From Rhodoferax sediminis (GTDB taxonomy: Bacteria; Pseudomonadota; Gammaproteobacteria; Burkholderiales; Burkholderiaceae_C): 64,000 nt of DNA. Every line of letters begins with the position of its first letter. Positions within the stretch are counted from its first letter, which is position 1. Positions 10,536 through 18,267 of this stretch are shown here, in pieces. The position numbers were made by a program, and so were the translations under genes. The DNA is taken from assembly GCF_006970865.1 (NCBI RefSeq), contig NZ_CP035503.1, positions 2,679,001 to 2,743,000 of the forward strand, written 5' to 3'. Under the pieces are notes generated by a model, which had not been told where the DNA came from, did not search any database, and saw only the letters and a list, made by a program, of their open reading frames with translations.

Positions 10536-11437
10536 AAAGACGGCTCGCGCGCCGTGATCAGCCTGTCCGCATAGTCCTGCCAGCGCGCGTCCTTCGCAAG
10601 GCCCGCGAACACGCCCGCGCGCGCCTGGTCGGCCACCCACTGCTGCTTGTCGGCGATGGCGGCCGTCATCAGCGGGGCGAAGCCCGCCTCGCGCACGGTG
10701 TTCGCCGACTCGCGCATCTCCTCGGCGCGGCGCTGGCCGTGCTGTACCACGCGGCTGAAGAAATAGGCGCCGGTCTTTGGCCAGTCGATGCTGGGGAAGG
10801 TTTCGGCCAGGGTCGGCAGCACATGATCTTCCACGCCATAGGCACGCGCGGTGGTGTAGCTCTCGATCACCAGCGCCTCCAGCCCCTTGATCATCACGCT
10901 GCGGCACATCTTGATCGCGCTGGCCACGCCGAGCCGCTCGCTCACGGCCTTGGCGTCCATGCCCCAAGCGGTGAGCACGCCGGCCAGTGCAGCAGCATGC
11001 GCGCCACCCAGCAGCATCGGCACCCGGATGCCATAGGGCGGCACCGAGGTCATGACACCAGCCTCGACGTAGTGCGCCCCGCGGGCGTCGATCAGCGCGG
11101 CGCATTGCTCCTTGGTCCCGGGCGAGGCCGAGTTGAGATCCAGAAACAGGGTGCCCGGGCGAATGTGCTGCGCGGCCTCCTGCGCCACCGCCAGGGTATT
11201 GGAGGCCGTCACGGCGGAGATGACAAGTTCGCTCGCCGCGCACAGCGCACCCATCGAATCGTGCGCCGTGACGCCGGCCTGCGCCGCATGTGCACGCTCC
11301 GGGCCTTGCGTCGCCGCGGCGGCGAACTTCAGGTCCCAGGCACCCGTGCCCGCGACGCCGGGCTTGTCTTTCAGCCCCGCCGAAAACGTTTTGCCGACTT
11401 CGCCATAGCCGATCAGGCCGATGTGCTGCAGTGCCAT
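10520..11437 (-). CDS. NAD(P)-dependent oxidoreductase of the 6-phosphogluconate/3-hydroxyisobutyrate dehydrogenase superfamily (DUF1932)
   Basis: A 305-residue beta-hydroxyacid dehydrogenase-type protein. The N-terminal Rossmann motif is IGLIGYGEVG (about residues 6-15); FLDLNSASPGTKEQ and the following helix match the substrate-binding segment of the superfamily. The C-terminal half (residues about 190-260) fits DUF1932. It is convergent with the 2-hydroxyacid dehydrogenase and is the distal gene of a minus-strand group with the TctC gene and Liv transporter, so it may oxidise a transported hydroxy acid. The last codons (SLLSKK, stop) lie inside a copy of the dispersed repeat, so its C-terminus may differ from relatives. 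Substrate not known. Confidence 0.8.
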   Translation of the reverse strand: MALQHIGLIGYGEVGKTFSAGLKDKPGVAGTGAWDLKFAAAATQGPERAHAAQAGVTAHDSMGALCAASELVISAVTASNTLAVAQEAAQHIRPGTLFLDLNSASPGTKEQCAALIDARGAHYVEAGVMTSVPPYGIRVPMLLGGAHAAALAGVLTAWGMDAKAVSERLGVASAIKMCRSVMIKGLEALVIESYTTARAYGVEDHVLPTLAETFPSIDWPKTGAYFFSRVVQHGQRRAEEMRESANTVREAGFAPLMTAAIADKQQWVADQARAGVFAGLAKDARWQDYADRLITAREPSLLSKK

Positions 11438-11464
11438 GCGATGGTTCTCTCCACGTTGACGCGA

Positions 11465-12448
11465 CTATTGCAGGGGAATTCCGGCACTCTTGATGACACC
11501 GCCCCAGCGCCGGATCTCGCTGCCGAGCAGCTCGGCCAACTGCGCCGGCGTGCCGGGCCGGGGCTGAACGTTGATCTGGGTCAGGCTGTGGATCACATCG
11601 GGCGATTGCAGTGCGACGACGACCTCCTGGTTCAGTCGCTGCAGCACGGCGGGCGGCGTTTTGGCAGGCGCGGCTAGCGCGTTCCACGAGGCGGCGTAGA
11701 ACCCGGCCAGCGCACCGCCGCTCTCGCGCACGGTGGGCACCTGAGGAAGTTCGGGTGCGCGCTTCTCGCCCATCACGGCCAGGGCACGCAGAGTTCCCGC
11801 GCGGATCTGCGACATCATCGGACTGAGCACTTCCACCCCGGCGTCGATCTGCCCACTGCGCAGCGCGGTGAGGACCGCGCCGGTCGCGTTGAAGGGAACG
11901 ATCTGCGCATGGACGCCGGCCGTAGTCTTGAACAGTTGTGCGGCGAGGTTCTGCGTGCTGCCGATATTCACGGTGCCCAGGTTGAGCTTGTCGGGATTTG
12001 CCCGGGCATAGGCCAGCAGGTCCGCCAGCGTCTTGAAGCGCGAATCCGCGGGCACGACAAGCACGATATCGAAAAAGCCGAGCGTGGAGATCGGGGCGAA
12101 ATCCTTTTGTGCGTCGAACGGCAGGTGCCTGAACAAGCCTTCGCTCACGGCGGTGCCGTTGCTCATGAGCAGCAGGGTGTAGCCGCCAGGCGCGGCCCGG
12201 GCCACCAGTTCACCTGCCACAACACCGCCCGCCCCCGGGCGGTTTTCGATGATCACGCTTTGGTGCAGTTGTTCGCCGAGTTTTTTGGCCACGATGCGGG
12301 CCGTCACATCGGCCACACCGCCCGGACCGAACGGTACGACGATCTTGATGAGCCGGCTGGGCCAGGCTGCCGCGCGGGCCGCGCCAGGCGCCAACGCCGA
12401 TGCTGCCAGCGCTGCCGCAGTGGCCTGGAGGATACTGCGGCGCTTCAT
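11465..12448 (-). CDS. Tripartite tricarboxylate transporter substrate-binding protein (Bug/TctC family)
   Basis: A 327-residue periplasmic solute-binding protein. It begins MKRRSILQATAAALAAS and has a signal peptide cleaved near ARAAA-WPSR. The mature part shows the Bug hallmarks IKIVVPFGPGGVADVTAR and IENRPGAGGVVAGE. An in-frame ATG lies 11 codons upstream, but the ATG at 12448 is preferred because a signal peptide starts there. No TctA/TctB membrane partners are seen nearby, which is common for Bug proteins in Burkholderiales. It sits between the DUF1932 dehydrogenase and livF. The ligand is probably a carboxylic acid, not identifiable here. Confidence 0.88.
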   Translation of the reverse strand: MKRRSILQATAAALAASALAPGAARAAAWPSRLIKIVVPFGPGGVADVTARIVAKKLGEQLHQSVIIENRPGAGGVVAGELVARAAPGGYTLLLMSNGTAVSEGLFRHLPFDAQKDFAPISTLGFFDIVLVVPADSRFKTLADLLAYARANPDKLNLGTVNIGSTQNLAAQLFKTTAGVHAQIVPFNATGAVLTALRSGQIDAGVEVLSPMMSQIRAGTLRALAVMGEKRAPELPQVPTVRESGGALAGFYAASWNALAAPAKTPPAVLQRLNQEVVVALQSPDVIHSLTQINVQPRPGTPAQLAELLGSEIRRWGGVIKSAGIPLQ

Positions 12449-12477
12449 ATCGATGCTGCGATGGTACTGGCGCCGCC

Positions 12478-13206
12478 TCAAGCGCGCGCCACGCCCAGCA
12501 ACCTGTCCAGCAACTCGGGGCGCTCGCGCAGTTCCTGCGCCGTGCCCGCATGCACGACCGTGCCGCGGTCCAGCACCACGGCGCGGTCGGAAATCGCCAG
12601 GATGGCCTGCGGATGCTGCTCGACGATGATGGCCGACAGGCCCTCCTCACGCGTGATGCGCCGGATCGCGCGCAGTAGCTCTTCCACGATGATCGGTGCC
12701 AGCCCCTCAAGCGGCTCGTCGAGCAGCAGCAGCCGCGGGTTCAGCGCCAGCGCGCGGCCCACGGCCAGCATTTGCTGCTCGCCACCCGACAGCTGCGTGC
12801 CCAGGTTGGTCTTGCGCTCGGCCAGGCGCGGGAACATTTCGTACACGCGCTCGGGCGTCCAGCGCCGCGCCGTGCTGCCGGCCCGACCGGCCCGCTCCAC
12901 CGCCGTCAGGTTTTCGTGCACCGTGAGCGACTTGAAAATATTGCGCTCCTGCGGCACCCAGCCGATACCCGCGGCCGCGCGCCGGTACGGCGCCAGTTGG
13001 TGCAGGGCGACGTTGCCGAGCTGGATGCTGCCGCCATGCTGGCGTGTGGCGCCGGCCAGGGTGTTGATCAGGGTGGTCTTGCCGGTGCCGTTGCGCCCCA
13101 GCAGCGCCAGCGTGTGGCCTTCATCGAGCGCCAGCGACACGTTTTGCAGCACCACGGCTTCGCCGTAGCCGGCGCTCAGGTTCTCTACTTTGAGCAGTTC
13201 AGGCAT
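12478..13206 (-). CDS. livF: Branched-chain amino acid-type ABC transporter ATPase (LivF family)
   Basis: A 242-residue ABC ATPase of the LivF subfamily. Walker A is GRNGTGKTT (about residues 35-43), the signature is QLSGGEQQ, and Walker B is PRLLLLDEP followed by the short LivF linker LEGLAPIIVEELL. It overlaps the end of livG by eight bases, so the two are coupled. It powers import of a ligand delivered by the periplasmic protein encoded at 15927-17102. Given the setting between lig and van genes, the ligand may be an aromatic acid and not an amino acid; that is inference. Confidence 0.9.
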   Translation of the reverse strand: MPELLKVENLSAGYGEAVVLQNVSLALDEGHTLALLGRNGTGKTTLINTLAGATRQHGGSIQLGNVALHQLAPYRRAAAGIGWVPQERNIFKSLTVHENLTAVERAGRAGSTARRWTPERVYEMFPRLAERKTNLGTQLSGGEQQMLAVGRALALNPRLLLLDEPLEGLAPIIVEELLRAIRRITREEGLSAIIVEQHPQAILAISDRAVVLDRGTVVHAGTAQELRERPELLDRLLGVARA

Positions 13207-14041
13207 GTCGATCGGCCCCCACGCTTGTCACTTCGTGTACTGCACTGCCCCCCGAGGGGACCCTCGCCGCCTCCTCCCCATGCCCCAGGTACACGGCCTT
13301 GACCTGCGGGTCGCTGGCAATCTGCTCGGGGTCGCCCTCGGTCAGCACTGCGCCGTTGACCAGCACCGTCATGCGGCTGGCGAAGCTGAAGACCAGGTCC
13401 ATGTCGTGCTCGATCAGCAGCACCGAGACGTCGGCGGGCAGTGCCGCCACGGTCTGCAGCAGTTCCTCGCGCTCGCCCGCCGGCACGCCCGCCACCGGCT
13501 CGTCGAGCAGCAGCACACGCGGCTCGCAGGCCAGCGCGATGGCAATCTCCAGCAGACGGCGTTTGCCATAGGCCAGCACCTGCGTAGGCTGGTTCTGCAC
13601 GTCGGCAAGGTGAAATTGTTCAAGCAGCTGCTGGGCCCGCTGTGCTACATCTTTACTAGCACCAAGCGCATGCCACCATTGGGCTCCCAGTCCTTTTTGT
13701 TGAGAAATCACGAGCGCCAGCGTCTGCAGCGGCGTCATGGAGTCGAACAGCTGGTTGATCTGGAAGGTGCGCACCATGCCGCGGCGCACGCGCTGGTGCG
13801 GCGCCAGCTGCGTGATGTCCTGGCCCTCCAGCACGATGCGTCCCTCGGACGGCTGCAGCACGCCGGTGAGCAGGTTGATCAGCGTCGTCTTGCCGGCGCC
13901 GTTGGGGCCGATCAGCGCATGGCGCGCGCCGCGGTGCAGGTTCAGCGTGACGTTGCTGGTGGCCGTGATGCCGCCAAAGCGCTTGACCAGGCCCTGGGCC
14001 GACAGCACGACCTCGGGGTGCGCGGAATTCACGCCACTCAT
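13199..14041 (-). CDS. livG: Branched-chain amino acid-type ABC transporter ATPase (LivG family), containing a translated repeat
   Basis: A 280-residue ABC ATPase of the LivG subfamily. Walker A is GPNGAGKTT (about 45-53) and Walker B is PRVLLLDEPVAG; the signature region is degenerate (LAYGKRRLLEIA), normal for LivG. The ATG at 14041 overlaps the livM stop (ATGA), which fixes the start. Between the Q-loop and the signature, the bases 13642-13710 resemble the dispersed intergenic repeat and use codons rare in this GC-rich gene (TCT, AAA, GGA, CTT, GCT, AGT, GTA). They encode about 23 residues (ISQQKGLGAQWWHALGASKD and the next few). The C-terminal tail (VPSGGSAVHEVTSVGAD) also looks non-conserved. 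Confidence 0.9.
   Translation of the reverse strand: MSGVNSAHPEVVLSAQGLVKRFGGITATSNVTLNLHRGARHALIGPNGAGKTTLINLLTGVLQPSEGRIVLEGQDITQLAPHQRVRRGMVRTFQINQLFDSMTPLQTLALVISQQKGLGAQWWHALGASKDVAQRAQQLLEQFHLADVQNQPTQVLAYGKRRLLEIAIALACEPRVLLLDEPVAGVPAGEREELLQTVAALPADVSVLLIEHDMDLVFSFASRMTVLVNGAVLTEGDPEQIASDPQVKAVYLGHGEEAARVPSGGSAVHEVTSVGADRHA
13642..13710 (-). repeat. Dispersed repeat copy translated within livG
   Basis: On the minus strand this stretch begins TGATTTCTCAACAAAAAGGA and ends GGTGCTAGTAAAGATGTAGC. It lines up along its length with the intergenic copy at 23110-23173: an A-rich start, GAGCCC in the middle, TGGCAT, and a GTGCTA...TAGCAC end. It is in frame with livG and has no stop. Alignment was by eye only, and LivG homologues have residues of similar type here, so partial overwriting is as likely as insertion. 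Confidence 0.5.
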
Positions 14042-15018
14042 GAGCCGCTCCTTCGCCACCAGGTCCACGGGCGCAGCAAACGCTCGCGCCCGACGCGCAC
14101 CAGCAGCACCAGGATCAGGCCGATCCAGAACATCCAGTACTGCGGCGTGATGGAGGACAGGTTGTCCTGCAGCAGCTTGAACACGATGGCGCCGGCAATG
14201 CCGCCGTACAGCCAGCCGACCCCGCCGATCACCAGCATCAAGAGCACGTCGGCCGAGCGGTCGAAGGCCAGCACATCGAGCGAAGCAAAGCCCGTGGTCT
14301 GCGCCAGCAGGGCGCCGGCGGCACCGGCCACGGCGGCGGCCACGGTGTAGATCACCACCAGGCGCGAGCGCACCGGAATGCCGATGGCCATGGCGCGCAG
14401 GCGGTTGTCGCGGATGGCCTTGAGCGTAGCGCCAAAGGGCGAGTTGACGAGCCGGCGCAGCACCAGGAACAGCAGCAGCAGCACCGAGAGCGAATACCAG
14501 GCGGCGGTGCGCCCGGACAGGTCGAATTCAAACCGGCCCAGCACCGGGCCGAGGATCACGCCCTGCAGGCCGTCGGCGCCGCCGGTGAGCCAGTCCAGCT
14601 TGTTGGCCAGCTCCAGCAGGATCAGGGCGATGCCCAGCGTGACCATCAGGCGGGTCAGGTCGGTGCCGCGCAGGATGGTGACGCTGCACAGCGCGCCCAG
14701 CAGCGCCGACAGCGCCATCGCCACCAGCAGGCCGACCACCGGGTCGGGCATAACGAGCTTGGCGAACAGCGCGCCCGCGTAGGCGCCAAAGCCGAAGAAC
14801 GCCGCATGGCCGAGCGAGACGATGCCGGTGTAGCCCAGGATCAGGTCCAGCGAGACGGCGAACAGCGCCACGATGGCGATCTCGTTGATCATCAGCGCCT
14901 GGCTGGGCAGCAGCCACGGCGCGGCAAACGCCAGCAGCCACACCAGCGGCTCCCACGCCCGCCAGCGCGACAGTTGCAGCAACTCGGCGCGGGCGTCGCG
15001 GGGTGACAGGGGCGGCAT
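14038..15018 (-). CDS. livM: Branched-chain amino acid-type ABC transporter permease (LivM family)
   Basis: A 326-residue inner-membrane permease with about nine hydrophobic segments. The LivM signature GYTGIVSLGHAAFFGFGAYA is clear near residues 60-80, and the cytoplasmic coupling loop reads SPFGATLKAIRDNRLRAMAIGI. The ATG at 15018 overlaps the livH stop by one base (TGATG), so the longer upstream frame is not needed. The stop overlaps the livG start (ATGA). It pairs with LivH to form the channel of this importer. Confidence 0.9.
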   Translation of the reverse strand: MPPLSPRDARAELLQLSRWRAWEPLVWLLAFAAPWLLPSQALMINEIAIVALFAVSLDLILGYTGIVSLGHAAFFGFGAYAGALFAKLVMPDPVVGLLVAMALSALLGALCSVTILRGTDLTRLMVTLGIALILLELANKLDWLTGGADGLQGVILGPVLGRFEFDLSGRTAAWYSLSVLLLLFLVLRRLVNSPFGATLKAIRDNRLRAMAIGIPVRSRLVVIYTVAAAVAGAAGALLAQTTGFASLDVLAFDRSADVLLMLVIGGVGWLYGGIAGAIVFKLLQDNLSSITPQYWMFWIGLILVLLVRVGRERLLRPWTWWRRSGS

Positions 15019-15890
15019 CACTTGCCTCCCTTGCGCGTGAACAGGCCTTCGGGCCGCCACATCAGAATCAGGATCATGAGCGTGTAGACGATGAAAGCGC
15101 CCAGCGTGGGAATGAAGTACTTGCCCGCCACATCGGCAATGCCCAGCAGCAGCGCGGCCATCAGCGGCCCGGTGATGGATGAGGTGCCGCCGACCGACAC
15201 CACGATCAGGAAGTAGATCATGTACTTGAGCGGAAAGGTCGGATCCAGTCCCAGGATTTCGGCGCCCAGCGCACCGCCCAGGCCCGCCAGCCCGGAGCCC
15301 ACCGCGAACGTCAGCAGGAACACCACGTTGACGTTGATGCCCAGGCCGGCGGCCACGCGCGGGTCATCGACGGCCGCGCGCAGGCGGCTGCCGAAACGCG
15401 TGCGCGACAGCAGCAGCTGCAGCACCACGGTGAGCGCCGCACACAGCACGATGATGAACAGCCGGTAGTGCCCCATGCCCAGCATCCAGGCGCCGTGGCC
15501 GATCTCGGTGCGCCCGCTCAGCCATTCGGGCAGCTGCACATTCTGCTGGCTCGAGCCCATGAAGTAGTCGACCCCCGCCACTGCCATGAAGGCCAGCCCG
15601 ATGGAAAACAGCACCTGGTCGAGTTGCGGCTTGCTGTACATCGGGCGGTACAGCGTGCGCTCCAGCAGCGCGCCGAGCAGGCCGACCAGCACGAAGGCCA
15701 GCAGCAGGCACCACAGGAACGGCACGCCCAGGCGCTGCATCAGCAGCACCGTGATGTAGCCCCCGGCCATGGCAAAGGCGCCGTGCGCCAGGTTGATGAA
15801 GTTCATCAGGCCCAGCGTCACCGCCAGGCCGACGGCGAGCACGAACAGCAGCATGCCGTAGGCAATGCCGTCAAAGAGAATGGTGATCAC
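15018..15890 (-). CDS. livH: Branched-chain amino acid-type ABC transporter permease (LivH family)
   Basis: A 290-residue polytopic permease of the LivH family. It opens with GIAYGMLLFVLAVGLAVTLG and NFINLAHGAFAMAGGYI, the family N-terminal pattern. The coupling loop is TRFGSRLRAAVDDPRVAAGLG and the C-terminal part reads GGTSSITGPLMAALLLG. It is the first permease gene after the periplasmic binding protein, 36 bases downstream of it, in the minus-strand order SBP-livH-livM-livG-livF. Confidence 0.9.
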   Translation of the reverse strand: MITILFDGIAYGMLLFVLAVGLAVTLGLMNFINLAHGAFAMAGGYITVLLMQRLGVPFLWCLLLAFVLVGLLGALLERTLYRPMYSKPQLDQVLFSIGLAFMAVAGVDYFMGSSQQNVQLPEWLSGRTEIGHGAWMLGMGHYRLFIIVLCAALTVVLQLLLSRTRFGSRLRAAVDDPRVAAGLGINVNVVFLLTFAVGSGLAGLGGALGAEILGLDPTFPLKYMIYFLIVVSVGGTSSITGPLMAALLLGIADVAGKYFIPTLGAFIVYTLMILILMWRPEGLFTRKGGK

Positions 15891-15926
15891 GTCTGGAGGG
15901 AGGGGACGCGCAACGTCACTTCCTGT

Positions 15927-17102
15927 TTACTTTTTGCTCTTGCCCGGATCCTTGACGTCCTTGATCACGTCGAACTCGACGTTGTAGAGCTGGCCGTCGA
16001 CCTTTTCGACCTTGCGCAGGTAAACGTTCTGCACGATATCGCGGGTCTGCGCATCGATATAGATCGGGCCGCGCGGGCTCTCGAAAATCTGGCCTTTCAT
16101 CGCGGCCAGCAGTGCATCGCCGCCGCCCTGCCCCTTGGTCTTCTTGAGCGCTTCATAGATCACATGCATGCCGTCATAGCCGCCCACGGCCATGAAGTTG
16201 GGGCGCATGCCCTTGTTGGCGGCACCAAAAGCGGCGACAAACTTCTTGTTCATGGCCGACGGGTGGGCCGCGGAATAGTGGTGCGAGGTCACGACGCCCA
16301 GAGCGCCATTGCCCATGTCGTTGAGCTGGTCGTCATCGGTCACGTCGCCGGTGGCGATCAGCCTGATGCCCGCCTTGCCCATGCCGCGCTCGAGAAACTG
16401 CTTCATGACCGCGGCGCCCGCGCCCGAGGGCACGAACACGAACAGCGCATCCGGATTTTCGTCGCGCACCTTTTGCAGGAATGGCGCGAAGTCCGGGTTG
16501 CGCAGCGGCACACGCAGCGAGTCGATGACGCGCCCGCCGTTGAAGGTCAGGCGTTCCTTGAAGTATTTCTCGGCATCGATGCCGGGGCCGTAGTCGCTGA
16601 CCAAGGTGACGACCTTCGTGATGCCGTTCTTCGGCGCCCAGTCCGCCAGCGCCACCGAGACCTGCGGCAAGGTGAAGCTGGTGCGCACGATGTAGGGCGA
16701 GGCCTCGGTGATGCTCGAGGTGGCCGCAGCCATCACCACTTCAGGGGTCTTGGACTGCGTGGCAATCGGCGCCGTGGCCAGCGCCGACGGCGTGATGCCG
16801 AAGCCGGCCAGCACGTTGACCTTGTCGTTCACCACCAGCTCCTGCGCCAGGCGCTTGGTCACGTCGGGCAGGCTGGTGTCGTCCTTGACGATCAGCTCGA
16901 TTTTCTTGCCCGCCACCGTGCCACCGTTTTGCGCCATGTACAGGCGCACCCCTGCCTCGACCTGGCGCCCCGTCGATGCCTGCTGCCCGGTCATGGGCAG
17001 GATCAGGCCGATCTTGAAGGTGTTGCTCTGCGCCAGCGCACTGAGCGATGGCAGCGACATGGCCACCAGAGCAGTTGCGCTGAGAAATACTCTTTTTTTC
17101 AT
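15927..17102 (-). CDS. ABC transporter substrate-binding protein, Leu/Ile/Val-binding (type I) family
   Basis: A 391-residue periplasmic binding protein. The signal peptide starts MKKRVFLSATALVAM and is probably cleaved after SALAQ. The mature start FKIGLILPMTGQQASTGRQV is the LIV-binding family signature, with YGPGIDAEKYFKERL around the hinge. The ATG at 17102 has a good ribosome site (GGAGA) eight bases upstream; the longer frame does not. It is the first gene of the Liv operon and lies downstream of the GntR gene on the same strand. The ligand may be vanillate, protocatechuate or a related acid by context; sequence alone does not say. Confidence 0.9.
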   Translation of the reverse strand: MKKRVFLSATALVAMSLPSLSALAQSNTFKIGLILPMTGQQASTGRQVEAGVRLYMAQNGGTVAGKKIELIVKDDTSLPDVTKRLAQELVVNDKVNVLAGFGITPSALATAPIATQSKTPEVVMAAATSSITEASPYIVRTSFTLPQVSVALADWAPKNGITKVVTLVSDYGPGIDAEKYFKERLTFNGGRVIDSLRVPLRNPDFAPFLQKVRDENPDALFVFVPSGAGAAVMKQFLERGMGKAGIRLIATGDVTDDDQLNDMGNGALGVVTSHHYSAAHPSAMNKKFVAAFGAANKGMRPNFMAVGGYDGMHVIYEALKKTKGQGGGDALLAAMKGQIFESPRGPIYIDAQTRDIVQNVYLRKVEKVDGQLYNVEFDVIKDVKDPGKSKK

Positions 17103-17224
17103 GGGTGTCTCCAGGGTGAATCGGGTCATGGGAATCGTCGCTTGTTCGACACATTGGCGCCATCGGATCAAACCCGCACCGCACTATCACGACAGATCGG
17201 CGCGCTGGCAAGGCCAATTTGCGA

Positions 17225-17238
17225 CTACTTGTTATAGC
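17225..17238 (-). repeat. Short fragment of the dispersed repeat
   Basis: CTACTTGTTATAGC is the terminal hairpin motif of the repeat in reverse orientation. It lies about 35 bases past the end of the GntR gene, in the 171-base spacer before the substrate-binding protein gene. Only the end of the element is recognisable. Confidence 0.4.
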
Positions 17239-17273
17239 AAATTGCGATAACGCCAGCGTGGCAGCCCCGCATT

Positions 17274-18038
17274 TCAGGCCCGCGTGCGGATCAGCTGCAC
17301 GCCCGGCATCTGATCGAGCTGCCGGTTTTCGAGAGCTTCGCGCAAGTTGCGCTGGGCGATGCGCGAGTGCTCGCGCATGATGGCTTCGGCGCGCGAGCCT
17401 TCGCGCGCGGCGATCGCATCGAGCACCTGCCGGTGCTGGTCCTGCGCCACGACCAGCATGTCGCGCGCCTGCGGTGAATTCGCCTGCTGCACGACAAAGC
17501 CCGAGGGCGAGGCAAACGGCAGGCTCACGACGCGCTCGAGTTCGCGCGCGATGACGCTGCTGCCGGCCATGTCGCCCACCAGGGCGTGGAACGTCCGGTT
17601 CAGGGCCACGTAGTTCGAGAACGCCTCGTCATCGAGCGCGGGCTGGCTCAGCACGGCGTCGATCCGGTCCAGGCACTCACGCGCCGCGGCGAGCAGCTTG
17701 GGAGCCACGCCGCGCTCGGCCGCCAGTCGCGCCGACAGGCCCTCCAGCGTGCCGCGCAGCTCGATGGCCTCGGACACGTCGCGCTCGGAGAAGGTGCGCA
17801 CGGCGTAGCCGCCGTTGGGCAGCGCGTCGAGCAGGCCCTCCTGTTCCAGCCGCATCAGCGCAGCCCGGATGGGGGTGCGCGAGACACCCAGCTTCTCGAC
17901 GATGGCCAGTTCGGCAATCCGCGCGCCGCCCGGCAACTCGCCCGCCAGGATCATCTCGCGCAGGCGCAACTGGGCCTTCACGGCCTGCGAAGTAGCTGCC
18001 TCAGGGACATCGGTCGTGATCGGACTGGTTGCATCCAT
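17274..18038 (-). CDS. vanR: GntR-family regulator (FCD domain), probable vanillate repressor
   Basis: A 254-residue GntR regulator. The N-terminal winged helix-turn-helix contains LREMILAGELPGGARIAELA and KLGVSRTPIRAALMRLEQEG (about residues 27-70), followed by a helical FCD ligand domain (FHALVGDMAGSS and a later HRQVLDAI histidine segment) that binds a small carboxylic acid. It is divergent from vanA across a 229-base spacer with two TGTATACA palindromes. VanR proteins of this family repress vanAB and release DNA on binding vanillate. The name is from context and family; I cannot exclude that it controls the Liv operon as well. Confidence 0.75.
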   Translation of the reverse strand: MDATSPITTDVPEAATSQAVKAQLRLREMILAGELPGGARIAELAIVEKLGVSRTPIRAALMRLEQEGLLDALPNGGYAVRTFSERDVSEAIELRGTLEGLSARLAAERGVAPKLLAAARECLDRIDAVLSQPALDDEAFSNYVALNRTFHALVGDMAGSSVIARELERVVSLPFASPSGFVVQQANSPQARDMLVVAQDQHRQVLDAIAAREGSRAEAIMREHSRIAQRNLREALENRQLDQMPGVQLIRTRA

Positions 18039-18084
18039 GAAGAGAAGTAGGACGTGGCTTGAGGGGGTGTTGGTTGACCTTCAT

Positions 18085-18155
18085 TGTATACATAAATCAA
18101 TCAAACTAGGCGATATGATGCGATTTTTCAGGATATTTTTGATTTTCTGTATACA
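18085..18155. promoter_or_regulatory. Paired TGTATACA operators between vanR and vanA
   Basis: Two identical 8-base palindromes, TGTATACA, occur at 18085-18092 and 18148-18155, 63 bases apart (six helical turns). They sit in an AT-rich spacer that contrasts with the GC-rich genes. FCD-type GntR regulators bind such palindromes. The first lies 47 bases from the vanR start and the second about 110 bases from vanA, so one dimer at each site could control both directions, possibly by looping. Confidence 0.65.
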
Positions 18156-18267
18156 TTCATTGAGCATCGAAGCATAATTGCGGCGCAAATCCATCGTGCA
18201 CCGCGGCCTCCCCCGGCCTTTGTGCAGGGACGGCCCTGATGGTTTCACACTTTCCCTGGAGCAAGAC

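Noticed and set aside
10520..17102. Labelling the first Liv system as a true branched-chain amino acid importer
   Set aside because: The family transports many aromatic and carboxylic acids, and the neighbours are aromatic catabolic genes. The ligand was left open.
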